A stretch of 64,000 nucleotides of DNA, taken from contig NZ_CP066167.1 in assembly GCF_016132545.1 (NCBI RefSeq), forward strand, positions 1,515,001 to 1,579,000, read 5' to 3'. Below, one piece after another: positions 8,451 to 17,153 of this stretch (its first letter is position 1; the number at the start of each line of letters is the position of its first letter). The notes beneath the pieces are model-generated. The model was given only the letters and a program-made list of their open reading frames with translations. It was not told the origin of the DNA and searched no databases. Made by a program: the position numbers and the translations under genes. This DNA is from Spongiibacter nanhainus (lineage in GTDB: Bacteria; Pseudomonadota; Gammaproteobacteria; Pseudomonadales; Spongiibacteraceae).

Positions 8451-9308
8451 CTTTCCCTCGAGATCATAGAATTCTGCTATTACCTGCCAAGCCTGCTCCG
8501 CCGTGTCCACGGTGGTCACCATGTTGACGTCTTCGGGGCTAATCACACCCTCATCTCGCAGAAACTCCAGGTTGATCGCCTTGCCCCAAAATTCGTGGCC
8601 GATCAGGATCACAGGAACCCGCTGAGACTTGCCGGTTTGAATGAGGGTTAGCGCTTCAAAGAGTTCATCGAAGGTGCCAAAGCCGCCCGGGCACACAATC
8701 AATGCCTTTGCGCGGAGCATAAAGTGCATTTTGCGTATCCCGAAATAGTGGAAACGGAAGCAAAACTCCGGGGTGATATAGCCATTGGGGCGTTGCTCAT
8801 GGGGCAACACAATGTTGAGCCCGATGGATTTTCCGCCTGCTTCGTGGGCACCGCGATTGGCGGCTTCCATGATACCCGGACCTCCACCAGTCACTACGTA
8901 GAGCTGCTCATCGGGTGGGCACTGCTCTGAGTGCTCGGTGATCAAGCGAGCCAGTTTGCGGGCCTCCTCGTAGTGGTGGCTGTTGCGCTTGTCCCGTTTG
9001 GCGCGACGAATCTCGGCGGGGTCGCCGCTTCGTTCAGCCTCAGCCAGCATTTGATCGGCCATATCCGGGGATGGGAAGCGAGCGCTGCCAAATATCACCA
9101 CCGTGGACTCGACGTTGTGCTCCTGGAGCGTCATCTCTGGCTTTTGCAGCTCCAAGTGAAAACGCAGCCCCCGCAGCTCCTCGCGCAAGAGAAAGTCCTG
9201 GTCGGTGTAAGCCAGCTTGTAGGCAGCGGGCATATCCTGATCGTGTTGAAGCGCTTCCTCTCTTGCAGATGGGAAATTGGCACGTTTCAGAGAATTCTTA
9301 GGGCTCAT
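8433..9308 (-). CDS. LOG family protein (nucleotide 5'-monophosphate phosphoribohydrolase-like)
   Basis: This 291-residue Rossmann-fold protein carries the LOG/lysine-decarboxylase-like signatures 'VVTGGGPGIMEAANRGA' and 'CPGGFGTFDELFEAL' (PGGxGTxxE). Family members cleave the N-glycosidic bond of nucleoside monophosphates; in plants and some bacteria this releases cytokinins. I chose the ATG at 9308 (MSPKNSLKR) because the upstream in-frame extension to 9734 would overlap the divergent DUF1295 gene and has no family similarity. The N-terminal 100 residues before the Rossmann core are longer than in minimal LOG proteins and match the long bacterial subtype. Cytoplasmic; substrate not determinable. 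Confidence 0.85.
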   Translation of the reverse strand: MSPKNSLKRANFPSAREEALQHDQDMPAAYKLAYTDQDFLLREELRGLRFHLELQKPEMTLQEHNVESTVVIFGSARFPSPDMADQMLAEAERSGDPAEIRRAKRDKRNSHHYEEARKLARLITEHSEQCPPDEQLYVVTGGGPGIMEAANRGAHEAGGKSIGLNIVLPHEQRPNGYITPEFCFRFHYFGIRKMHFMLRAKALIVCPGGFGTFDELFEALTLIQTGKSQRVPVILIGHEFWGKAINLEFLRDEGVISPEDVNMVTTVDTAEQAWQVIAEFYDLEGKPCRSC

Positions 9309-9515
9309 AATTCTTCCGCTATTGTAGGGTCTCGACGCGACTTCAGTGTGTCTCAAATCGATGCATATAAAGTATACGTGAGAATACCGCTGGCAGTTGC
9401 GCCCATCCAAAGCAGCGATAGTCGCGTATGCTGGGGATGATGGTGGGGTTCTGGGTCTCGCCCTGGCTCCCCAATTAGAATCCCCTGACCAATATCCAAG
9501 GAGGGCAACATTACA

Positions 9516-10343
9516 ATGCAGCGAGCGTGTCTTTGTATTGCGGTGGTATTGATCCCCCTCAGTCTGGCCTGGTTGATTGATGCCGAGCTGATGCTGCCGG
9601 TGGCCGTCGCTTTTGGCCTGCAGTGGTTGGCCTTTGTGCCGGCGTACTTGATGCGAAGTGAACATTTTTACGATTTGGTGGGCAGTGCCAGTTACGTGGT
9701 GGTTGCCGTTACCGCATGGATCGCGTTTGGGCAATATGATCTGCGCAGCGTGTTGCTGCTGACCATGGTGTCGCTATGGGCATTGCGGCTGGGGACTTTT
9801 CTGTTTTTGCGGATTCGGCAGCAGGGCGGCGACCGCCGTTTTGACAGTATCCGCCACGACCCGGGGGCATTCTTTGTTACCTGGACGCTCCAGGGCTTGT
9901 GGGTTTCTCTGACCCTGCTGCCAGCCCTGATCGTGTTTACATCGCCAGCCAAGACGGCGGGCCCGGTGTTTTATTGCGGTGCCATAGTGTGGGTACTGGG
10001 CTTTGTGGTCGAAGCACTGGCCGATGAGCAAAAGCGGCAGTTCAGGCTGGACAAGAAAAACCAAGGCCGCTTTATCTGCAGCGGTTTGTGGGCTTGGTCC
10101 CGCCATCCCAATTATTTTGGGGAGATTCTATTGTGGGCGGGGATCTGTATCGCTGCGGTGCCGGTGTTCAGCGGATGGAGCTGGCTGGGGCTGGTATCGC
10201 CCGTTTTTGTCACCCTGCTGCTAACCCGCATCAGTGGCGTGCCGCTCCTTGAAGCCAGTGCCGATCAGCGCTGGGGCGACGACCCAGACTATCAGGCCTA
10301 CAAGCAGTGCACGTCGGTGTTGGTATTGCGGCCACCCCGCTGA
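9516..10343 (+). CDS. DUF1295 membrane protein (steroid 5-alpha-reductase / methyltransferase-like fold)
   Basis: This 275-residue integral membrane protein has about seven hydrophobic helices. The C-terminal signature 'SGLWAWSRHPNYFGEILLWAG' places it in DUF1295, which shares the catalytic C-terminal region of steroid 5-alpha-reductases and isoprenylcysteine methyltransferases. A strong AAGGAGGG ribosome-binding site lies about 12 bases before the ATG. Bacterial DUF1295 proteins are mostly uncharacterised; reduction of a lipid or steroid enone is possible from the fold. The link to the steroid cluster is only proximity. It is transcribed alone, divergent from the LOG gene. Confidence 0.82.
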   Translation: MQRACLCIAVVLIPLSLAWLIDAELMLPVAVAFGLQWLAFVPAYLMRSEHFYDLVGSASYVVVAVTAWIAFGQYDLRSVLLLTMVSLWALRLGTFLFLRIRQQGGDRRFDSIRHDPGAFFVTWTLQGLWVSLTLLPALIVFTSPAKTAGPVFYCGAIVWVLGFVVEALADEQKRQFRLDKKNQGRFICSGLWAWSRHPNYFGEILLWAGICIAAVPVFSGWSWLGLVSPVFVTLLLTRISGVPLLEASADQRWGDDPDYQAYKQCTSVLVLRPPR

Positions 10344-10510
10344 GCCCTGTCGCTGCCACCCACGGTCAGGGCTTCCCCGGCCTGTGCGCTCGATATTTGT
10401 CGCGCTAACGACCTTAGTACTCCCCTCAGCAACACCCCTCCGAACTGCTATCCTGCCCCTGCGCCAGCAATGTTGACGCTGTATATTAGTTTGTCTGTCG
10501 CTTGCGCGGT

Positions 10511-10516
10511 TATAAT
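10511..10516 (+). promoter_or_regulatory. -10 box upstream of fabV
   Basis: A consensus TATAAT at 10511-10516, preceded by GCGGT, lies 103 bases before the fabV start. No good -35 hexamer sits at 16-18 bases; TTGTCT at 10491-10496 is too close (14 bases). A sigma-70 promoter is plausible but not certain. Confidence 0.35.
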
Positions 10517-10619
10517 GCCACTGAAACAGGGTTGGCCCGGCAGCCAGTGATGCTGTCCGCCACAATCAGACCGCCCTGGGTCGTGAGGCCCAGGCCAAAG
10601 GAAAGGAGCAGTTTAGCCC

Positions 10620-11813
10620 ATGGTGATCAAACCCCGAGTGCGCGGATTTATGTGTGTCACAACCCATCCAGTGGGTTGCGAGGCCAATGTCAGGCAGCAG
10701 ATCGACTACGTTAAAGCCCAGGGTGAAATAGCCGATGGTCCCAAGCGGGTACTGGTGATTGGCGCCTCCACTGGCTACGGCCTGGCCTCCCGCATCAGCG
10801 CCGCGTTTGGCGCCGGCGCTGCAACCTTGGGCATCTTCTTTGAAAAAGAAGGCACCGCGAAAAAGCCCGGCACGGCGGGTTGGTACAACTCGGCGGCCTT
10901 TCACAAGTTTGCTGAAGCACAAGGGCTCTACGCTGCCAGTATCAACGGTGACGCGTTCTCCGATGAGATCAAAGAAAAGGCGATCGCCGAGATTAAAGCT
11001 GAGCTGGGTCAGGTGGATTTGGTGGTCTATAGCCTGGCGTCTCCCCGTCGTCAGCACCCCAAAACCGGCCAAGTCTTTAACTCCACCTTGAAACCCATCG
11101 GTAAGGACGTGACCCAGCGCGGCATCAATACCGACAAAGAAGTGATTGAGGACGTGACCCTGCCCGCCGCCAGCGACGAAGAGATTGGCAACACCGTTGC
11201 GGTGATGGGGGGTGAAGACTGGCAAATGTGGATCGACGCCCTGGATGAGGCCGGTGTACTGGCCGAGGGCGCCAAAACCACCGCCTACACCTACCTGGGC
11301 GACAAGATTACCTGGGACATCTATTGGCACGGCACCATCGGCGCCGCCAAAAAAGACCTGGACAAGCGGGTCATCGACATTCGCCAGCGTTTGGCAGAGA
11401 AGGGCGGTGACGCTCGCGTATCAGTGCTCAAAGCGGTGGTAACCCAGGCCAGCTCGGCAATTCCTATTATGCCGCTGTATCTGTCACTGCTGTTTAAAGA
11501 GATGAAAGCCGCCGGTACCCACGAGGGTTGCATCGAGCAGGTCTACGGCCTGTTTAAAAATAGCCTCTATGGCTCGCAACCGGTGATGGATGATGAAGGG
11601 CGCCTGCGCGCCGACGGCAAAGAGTTGCTGCCGGAGATTCAGGAAGCGGTCACTGAGAAGTGGCAGCAGGTGACAACAGAAAACCTGCACCAACTGACCG
11701 ACTTTTCCGGTTACAAGCGGGAGTTTCTGAAGTTGTTCGGCTTTGAAGTGGACGGCGTGGACTACGACGCGGATGTCGATCCGGTCGTCCCCATCGCCAA
11801 TCTCGTCGAGTAA
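10620..11813 (+). CDS. fabV: Enoyl-[acyl-carrier-protein] reductase FabV (trans-2-enoyl-CoA reductase)
   Basis: This 397-residue NADH-dependent enoyl reductase performs the last step of the type II fatty-acid elongation cycle. It has the full FabV layout: '[15 protein letters not shown]' nucleotide-binding site (45-58), '[12 protein letters not shown]' (133-144), and the active site Tyr-x8-Lys with Y235, K244 and K245 at the numbering used for characterised FabV enzymes. The C-terminal '[17 protein letters not shown]' is also family-typical. FabV enzymes are generally less sensitive to triclosan than FabI. A GAAAGGAGC ribosome-binding site precedes the ATG. Single gene, followed by a perfect 16-bp inverted repeat. 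Confidence 0.97.
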   Translation: MVIKPRVRGFMCVTTHPVGCEANVRQQIDYVKAQGEIADGPKRVLVIGASTGYGLASRISAAFGAGAATLGIFFEKEGTAKKPGTAGWYNSAAFHKFAEAQGLYAASINGDAFSDEIKEKAIAEIKAELGQVDLVVYSLASPRRQHPKTGQVFNSTLKPIGKDVTQRGINTDKEVIEDVTLPAASDEEIGNTVAVMGGEDWQMWIDALDEAGVLAEGAKTTAYTYLGDKITWDIYWHGTIGAAKKDLDKRVIDIRQRLAEKGGDARVSVLKAVVTQASSAIPIMPLYLSLLFKEMKAAGTHEGCIEQVYGLFKNSLYGSQPVMDDEGRLRADGKELLPEIQEAVTEKWQQVTTENLHQLTDFSGYKREFLKLFGFEVDGVDYDADVDPVVPIANLVE

Positions 11814-11823
11814 TACCCCCTCC

Positions 11824-11867
11824 GCGCCATTGCCACAGCAGCATTTCTCGGGCTGTGGCAATGGCGC
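11824..11867 (+). terminator. Long perfect hairpin after fabV
   Basis: A perfect 16-bp inverted repeat (11824-11839 / 11852-11867) with a 12-base loop starts 10 bases after the fabV stop. It should form a very stable RNA stem but is followed by AACGCACTC, not a T-tract. It may terminate with help, protect the fabV 3' end, or act as a processing site. Confidence 0.55.
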
Positions 11868-12014
11868 AACGCACTCTTACCCACCTTTGTAGAGCTTGTT
11901 TCATAGCGCCGATAGAAATCGCCCAATCCCGGCAATTGTTGATCTGCATCAGCGCGGCCTCGTTTTATGTTGGGCAGGCTGGACCAATCAACAACGGCAA
12001 AGACCGGAGGCGTT

Positions 12015-12545
12015 ATGGGAACAGGCAGTCAGCGACTACAGCGCGATCACCAGGGCCTGACCGAAAAGTTGGCCACACTGCAGGATGAAATTGGTCTTTA
12101 CGACGACGAGCTACACGAGACCGACATCCACCGGGTGCTGGAAACCCTGGAGTTTATCAACAGCTATCCCCAGGCCTGCCACCACCCATTGGAAGAGGCG
12201 GCGATGGAGTATCTGCGGGACCAGGGTGTTGAATTGCCCCCGGAGTTTGACCACATACATCAGCAGCACCAGCAGTTGGAGCAATTCACGGCCCAGTTGC
12301 AGCAAACCTTTGAGGCGATTTTTCAGGACCATGTGGTGCCCCTGCACGTGATCCGGGAACAGCTGCGGGCCTACCTGGATCTGCAATTTGAGCATATGGA
12401 CCTGGAGGACCGGGAGTTGATCCCGCGTCTTGAGCAGCTCAGTGACGAAGATTGGCAGCAGATTCGCGGCCGCGTCACCGAAAAGCAGGAACAGCGCCTG
12501 CACTGGCAACGCGTCGGCGAGGCCAAGGCCACAGGGGGCAACTAG
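12015..12545 (+). CDS. Hemerythrin HHE cation-binding domain protein
   Basis: This 176-residue helical protein has His and acidic residues spaced as in hemerythrin-like di-iron bundles: 'QRDHQGL' near the start, 'ACHHPLEEAAMEYL', 'FDHIHQQHQQL', and 'QFEHMDLEDRELIP' near residue 130. Family members bind oxygen or nitric oxide or sense iron. The start at 12015 has GGAGG 4 bases upstream; an ATG 48 bases earlier (11967) lacks such a site. The C-terminal ~40 residues are charged and not part of the bundle. No functional partner is adjacent; the next gene is a MATE exporter on the same strand. Confidence 0.8.
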   Translation: MGTGSQRLQRDHQGLTEKLATLQDEIGLYDDELHETDIHRVLETLEFINSYPQACHHPLEEAAMEYLRDQGVELPPEFDHIHQQHQQLEQFTAQLQQTFEAIFQDHVVPLHVIREQLRAYLDLQFEHMDLEDRELIPRLEQLSDEDWQQIRGRVTEKQEQRLHWQRVGEAKATGGN

Positions 12546-12649
12546 CGAGAAGGCAATAACTCCGCGTTGTCGTCAAACCGTCAGCCGACGGTTTGCCTGC
12601 GGCAGTCGGCTGCGCTAGAGTGCGCCGCGTTTCTGTCGTTGAGCCGCCT

Positions 12650-14014
12650 ATGTCCACATCTCTTTCTCCGTCAGCCAAACCGTCGGAGTTACGCACCCAA
12701 CTGGCCATTGCCCTGCCCATTTTCGGTGGCCAGCTAGCCCAGTCCGCCAACGGCTTTGTCGACACGGTGATGGCGGGGCGGGTATCGGCACTGGATCTTG
12801 CTGCCGTGGCAGTGGGCGCCAGTATCTGGGTGCCGATTTTTCTGTTTTTAACCGGGGTGCTGATGAGTACCACCTCGGTTTTGTCCCGCCACCTGGGCGC
12901 TAAGCAATCCCATCGAGTCAATGCCATCATGCACCAGTGCCTGACCCTGGGCGTGCTCTGTGGGCTGGTGGCGTTTTTTCTGCTGCGCAACACCGGCCCA
13001 CTGCTGTCGTGGATGGATGTCGACCCGGCGATGCAGCCGATGGTGCGGGACTACCTTAGGGGCTTGAGTTGGGGGATGCCGGCCATTGCCGTGGTCTTGG
13101 CCCTGCGCAGCTATACCGAATCGATGAACCATACCCGGCCGGTGTTGTGGATCAGCGTGATTGGTCTGCTGGCCAATATCCCGGTGAACTACGTGCTGAT
13201 CTACGGCAAGCTGGGATTTCCGGCGCTGGGCGGTGTTGGTTGCGGTTGGGCCACGGCGGTGGTGATGTGGTTGATGACCCTGCTGATGGTGGCCTATGTG
13301 CACTACGACCGTGCCTACAGCAATGTAAGGCTGCATATTCGGCCCTGGACCTGGGAGCCAGCCACACTGCGCTATCTTTTTGCCTTGGGTTTACCGGTCG
13401 GGCTGGCCATCTTTTTTGAAGTCAGTATTTTCGCGGTGATCGCCCTGTTGCTGTCTCAGGAAGGGGCGGAGGTGGTGGCGGGCCACCAGCTCACCCTCAA
13501 CTTCACCTCGTTGATTTTTATGTTGCCACTGAGCTTTGCACTGGCGGCTACCGCACGCATTGGCTATGCCCGGGGGCGACAAAACCGCGATGAGGTCGGT
13601 ATCGCCATCCGTACTGCGTTCTATATTAGTGCCACGATTGGCGTGTCGGCGGGACTGCTGTTGGTAATCAGCCGTCACTGGATTCCTCACATCTACACCG
13701 ACAACGCCGGGGTTATCGAGCTGGCCAGTTATCTGTTGTTGTTCGCCGCCCTATACCAGATTTCCGACGCCTTGCAGGTGATGGCCAACGGCTGTCTGCG
13801 CGGCTTTGAAGACACCAAAGTGCCCATGGTGCTGACATTATTTGCCTATTGGGGTGTAGGATTGCCAGTAGGATACAGTTTGGCAATGACCGATTTTTGG
13901 CGCCCGGCGATGGGGCCCAGTGGTTTTTGGTTGGGCCTGTTTGCCGGCCTGAGCACCGCCGCCATATTACTGGGCGCAAGACTGCGCTGGCGCCTGCGTC
14001 AACCGCTGAGTTAG
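12650..14014 (+). CDS. MATE family multidrug/Na+ antiporter
   Basis: This inner-membrane exporter of about 454 residues has twelve predicted transmembrane helices in two MatE repeats. Features include 'IALPIFGGQLAQSANGFVDTVMAGRVSALDLAAVAVG' at the start of repeat one and 'GLPVGLAIFFEVSIFAVIALLL' at the start of repeat two. It resembles the NorM branch, which exports cationic drugs in exchange for Na+ or H+. The ATG at 12650 gives the normal short cytoplasmic tail; an upstream TTG (12593) would add 19 residues of low similarity. It is followed 23 bases later by the metallo-hydrolase gene and may be co-transcribed with it. Confidence 0.88.
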   Translation: MSTSLSPSAKPSELRTQLAIALPIFGGQLAQSANGFVDTVMAGRVSALDLAAVAVGASIWVPIFLFLTGVLMSTTSVLSRHLGAKQSHRVNAIMHQCLTLGVLCGLVAFFLLRNTGPLLSWMDVDPAMQPMVRDYLRGLSWGMPAIAVVLALRSYTESMNHTRPVLWISVIGLLANIPVNYVLIYGKLGFPALGGVGCGWATAVVMWLMTLLMVAYVHYDRAYSNVRLHIRPWTWEPATLRYLFALGLPVGLAIFFEVSIFAVIALLLSQEGAEVVAGHQLTLNFTSLIFMLPLSFALAATARIGYARGRQNRDEVGIAIRTAFYISATIGVSAGLLLVISRHWIPHIYTDNAGVIELASYLLLFAALYQISDALQVMANGCLRGFEDTKVPMVLTLFAYWGVGLPVGYSLAMTDFWRPAMGPSGFWLGLFAGLSTAAILLGARLRWRLRQPLS

Positions 14015-14037
14015 CGATTATTGAGAGAGGAACAGTC

Positions 14038-14871
14038 ATGGAAGCCGGTATTGTCCAACAGCTTCTGCCCGGCGTGCGGCGGCTTGTGGCGCCCAACCCG
14101 GGGCTGATGACCGGACCGGGCACCAACACCTATCTGTTGGGGGAGCGGGACATCACCGTGCTGGACCCGGGCCCGGCACTGGACGCCCATATCGACGCCA
14201 TTGACGCGGCCATCGTCCGCAGTGGCGGCCGCCTACAACGGGTGGTGGTGACCCATACCCACCCAGACCACTCTCCGGGAGCGGCGCTACTGGCAGAGCG
14301 CTACGGCGTGCCGCTGGTGGGGCAGTCCATTGCCAATGACGGCCACCAGGACGACAGCTTTCAGCCCGATGAGGAGCTGCAACACGATGTGGTAATCGAC
14401 GTGGAGGGCGTCGCGCTGCGGGCCATCCATACGCCGGGGCATGTCGACAATCACTTCTGCTACTTCCACGAGGCCAGCGGACTGCTGTTTACCGGCGACC
14501 ACATAATGCAGGGCTCGACGGTGGTGATCATCCCGCCCGCCGGGGATATGGCGGATTACATGGCGTCGTTGAGGGCCTTGCTGGACTATCCCATGGCCGC
14601 TTTGGCTCCGGGGCATGGCACGCTAATTGAATCTCCTCACCAAGAAGTCCAGCACTTGCTGGCTCATCGCCAGGGGCGGGAGGACAAAGTCCACGCGGCC
14701 CTGACACAGCTGGAGCGCGGTGACCTCGACGACTTGGTGACAGTGGCCTACGACGATGTCGATGCCAGTATTCACCCGATTGCCAAATTGTCGTTGTGGG
14801 CGCATTTGCTCAAGCTGCAAAAAGAGCAGCGTGCTGAGGAAAACGACGGTATCTGGGCGGTGATTGCATAG
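14038..14871 (+). CDS. Metallo-beta-lactamase-fold hydrolase (LACTB2-like)
   Basis: This 277-residue soluble hydrolase has the HxHxDH zinc motif intact (H73-T-H75-P-D77-H78), plus 'TPGHVDNHF' and 'FTGDH' for the remaining ligands, and 'PGHG' near residue 195. The C-terminal ~80 residues form the helical extension seen in LACTB2-type proteins. Those enzymes include endoribonucleases and thioester hydrolases, so the substrate cannot be assigned. The chosen ATG (14038) has GAGAGAGGAA upstream; an upstream in-frame extension overlaps the MATE gene and was discarded. Confidence 0.85.
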   Translation: MEAGIVQQLLPGVRRLVAPNPGLMTGPGTNTYLLGERDITVLDPGPALDAHIDAIDAAIVRSGGRLQRVVVTHTHPDHSPGAALLAERYGVPLVGQSIANDGHQDDSFQPDEELQHDVVIDVEGVALRAIHTPGHVDNHFCYFHEASGLLFTGDHIMQGSTVVIIPPAGDMADYMASLRALLDYPMAALAPGHGTLIESPHQEVQHLLAHRQGREDKVHAALTQLERGDLDDLVTVAYDDVDASIHPIAKLSLWAHLLKLQKEQRAEENDGIWAVIA

Positions 14872-14938
14872 CGGCGATAACAATTGGCGGTGCCCGGATC
14901 GGCCTTGAGATGCAACGCGAGACGCAACGGGAGAAGTT

Positions 14939-16060
14939 ATGCGCATTGGTATCCCCACAGAAGTAAAGTCACAGGAATATCGCGTTGCGGTGGTGCCGGA
15001 GGATGTGGCCACCCTTTGCCAGCAGTCCCACACGGTTTTGGTCCAGCGCGGCGCAGGGCAGGGCTCGGGCTTTGATGACGAAGCTTACCGCCGCGCTGGG
15101 GCTACAATCGTTGACTCTGCCCAGGCGCTGTTTGCCGAGGCTGAGCTAATCGTTAAGGTCAAAGAGCCCCAGCCGGGGGAATACGCGTTGCTGCGGCCTG
15201 AGCACACCTTATTCTGTTATTTGCACCTGGCGCCGGCTGTCGAGTTAACCGATGCCCTGGTCGCCAGCGGCGCCAGCTGCGTCGCCTACGAGACCATAAC
15301 TGATTCTGCCGGTCGCCTGCCGCTACTAATGCCAATGAGCGAAATAGCCGGTCGCCTGGCCACCCAGGCCGGGGCCCACTGCCTAGAGAAGGCCCAGGGC
15401 GGGGCCGGGGTGCTACTGGGTTCGGTGGCCGGCCTGCCACCGGCAAAGGTGCTGATTTTTGGCGGCGGCACCGTGGGGACCAACGCCGCCGAGGTAGCCG
15501 TGGGGATGGGCGCGTCAGTTACGGTGATCGACCCCAATGACAAGCGCCGCCAACAACTGCAAACGGAATTTGCCGGTGCGGATTTCACGGTTCTCGATGC
15601 CCCCGACCTGGCCAGCATGCTGCCAGAGACCGACCTGGTGATTGGCGCGGTGCTGCTGCCCGGCGCGGAATCGCCCAAAGTATTGCAACGCTCCCACCTC
15701 GGCGACTTAAAGCCCGGCTCAGTGCTGGTGGATGTGGCGGTGGATCAGGGCGGCTGTTTTGCCACCACAAGGCCGACCACTCACGGTGACCCCACCTTTG
15801 TGGAAGAGGGCATTGTGCACTACTGCGTTGCTAATATTCCCAGTGCGGTGGCCCGCACCGCCAGTCAAGCGTTGAGCAGTGCATCCCGGCCTTACTTGCA
15901 ACAACTGGCCAGTGGCCCCCTGGCCGAGGTATTGGCCAAGGATGCCCATTTGCTTGCCGGCTTGAATGTTGCGGCGGGCAAGGTGTGTTTTGATGCCGTC
16001 GCTTCCGCCCAGGGCCGAGACTATACACCGCCTGAGGACGTTCTCGCTTTGATCGCTTAA
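14939..16060 (+). CDS. ald: Alanine dehydrogenase
   Basis: This 373-residue enzyme interconverts L-alanine and pyruvate plus ammonia with NAD. It has the family's starting block 'MRIGIPTEVKSQEYRVAVVP' with substrate Arg15, catalytic Lys75 in 'VKVKEP' and His96 in 'YLHLAP'. The NAD-binding 'VLIFGGGTVGTNAAEVAVGMGA' lies at about 170-190. The length and numbering match characterised alanine dehydrogenases and rule out the longer transhydrogenase alpha subunit, a homologue encoded at the right end of this window. It lies in a run of same-strand genes with short gaps (67 and 37 bases). Confidence 0.93.
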   Translation: MRIGIPTEVKSQEYRVAVVPEDVATLCQQSHTVLVQRGAGQGSGFDDEAYRRAGATIVDSAQALFAEAELIVKVKEPQPGEYALLRPEHTLFCYLHLAPAVELTDALVASGASCVAYETITDSAGRLPLLMPMSEIAGRLATQAGAHCLEKAQGGAGVLLGSVAGLPPAKVLIFGGGTVGTNAAEVAVGMGASVTVIDPNDKRRQQLQTEFAGADFTVLDAPDLASMLPETDLVIGAVLLPGAESPKVLQRSHLGDLKPGSVLVDVAVDQGGCFATTRPTTHGDPTFVEEGIVHYCVANIPSAVARTASQALSSASRPYLQQLASGPLAEVLAKDAHLLAGLNVAAGKVCFDAVASAQGRDYTPPEDVLALIA

Positions 16061-16097
16061 ACTGGCGCTCGCAGATAATAAGCGGACGAACAACAGC

Positions 16098-16844
16098 ATG
16101 GAAATCCACCGGGTCAAAACCCGCCTTGTAAACAGCTACGTGATTGCCTACGCCGAGCGCATACTAGTGGTGGACGTTGCGGTAAAGTGCCACCGCCATG
16201 TGCTGGGCTATATCGAACAAGACCTGGGACGAGCCATTGACGACGTTGCCCTGGTTACCTGCACCCACGACGATCCGGATCATATGGGTGGGGTGTTGGC
16301 ACTGGCACAGCTGTGCGCTGCCGAGGTGGCGCTGCCCCTGGCCGCCGGGCGAGGGCACCGGAAGTTGTTTAACAACCCCACCGGGCCACTAAACCGCATT
16401 CGCACCAGTGCCAGGGAGTCACTGCGCCCCCGGGCCTGGAATATGTACATGAACCCGGCCCGGGACAGAGCCGCAGCCAAAGCGCCCCAGCTGGCGAAAG
16501 ACACCGCCAGCAGTTCAGAGCGGATTGAGCAGAGCACCAGCCACCGCCTCAAAGACGGCCATAGCCTGCCGGGTTTTGATGATTGGCAAGTGATCCACAC
16601 CCCCGGCCACACCTGGGATAGCTGTTGCTACTACCACCCCCAATCCAGGAGCCTGATATCCGGTGACACGTTGTTGGGTAGCGCCAAGATCAACCGCCTG
16701 GTCACCCCATCCATCTATTCCAGCCGGCGGCAAACCCTGCGCTCACTGGCAAAACTCGCGCAGCTAAAGATAAACACCGTCTACCCAGGGCACGGCAGCG
16801 TGATCTCGGGCAATGACCTGATTGGCCGCCACAACTTGCCTTGA
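16098..16844 (+). CDS. Metallo-beta-lactamase superfamily hydrolase with variant HxDxDH motif
   Basis: This 248-residue protein has the metallo-beta-lactamase fold: 'VTCTHDDPDHMGG' (residues 54-65), 'HTPGHTWDSCCYY', 'SGDTLLGS' and 'YPGHGSV'. The first zinc motif reads H57-D58-D59-P60-D61-H62, so the second His of HxHxDH is replaced by Asp; the other ligands look present. Such variants occur in hydrolases with altered metal binding. A ~70-residue insertion rich in Arg, Ala and Ser (about 85-155) separates the first two motifs. Substrate unknown. It is the last gene before the integron-type cassette. Confidence 0.75.
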   Translation: MEIHRVKTRLVNSYVIAYAERILVVDVAVKCHRHVLGYIEQDLGRAIDDVALVTCTHDDPDHMGGVLALAQLCAAEVALPLAAGRGHRKLFNNPTGPLNRIRTSARESLRPRAWNMYMNPARDRAAAKAPQLAKDTASSSERIEQSTSHRLKDGHSLPGFDDWQVIHTPGHTWDSCCYYHPQSRSLISGDTLLGSAKINRLVTPSIYSSRRQTLRSLAKLAQLKINTVYPGHGSVISGNDLIGRHNLP

Positions 16845-17133
16845 TTTGGCGATTTTGACCTTCCTCCAGTCTTTCGGCGTTTTTCAGAAGCCGCTGGCTC
16901 CCTATCTCGGCTTGAGTGGGGCTAACTGATTGATTTTTATATAGGCAGGTATATGATCAGGAGAAACGGAATTTAAAAAACATATAGGGAACGTGTCTTG
17001 ATATCCTCCAAAGCCTTTGTGCCTCTTCTTCGCCAACCTGCTGAAAGAACCGGGTTTTTTGGGCTTTCCTTCGTTTTTGTTTCCGTGATAGAGCGCCAAA
17101 GTGATATATGGCCCTAGTCTTCATAATAAAACT
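16845..17133. other. A+T-rich spacer upstream of the cassette
   Basis: This stretch holds no gene I can support. It becomes markedly A+T-rich from about 16920 and ends with CATAATAAAACT directly before the GTTAGGC core. That A-rich approach to the core resembles the crossover end of integron attI sites, but no integrase gene is present on either strand. Short minus-strand reading frames here encode basic low-complexity peptides with no family similarity. Confidence 0.4.
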
Positions 17134-17153
17134 GTTAGGCACCTTGTGCTGAT

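Noticed and set aside
8433-9734. Long N-terminal extension of the LOG protein (433 residues)
   Set aside because: The extra 142 residues are low-complexity, overlap the divergent DUF1295 gene and lack family similarity. The internal ATG at 9308 fits better.
10473-10496. -35 box for fabV (TTGACG or TTGTCT)
   Set aside because: Neither hexamer lies 16-18 bases from the TATAAT at 10511, so only the -10 box is reported.
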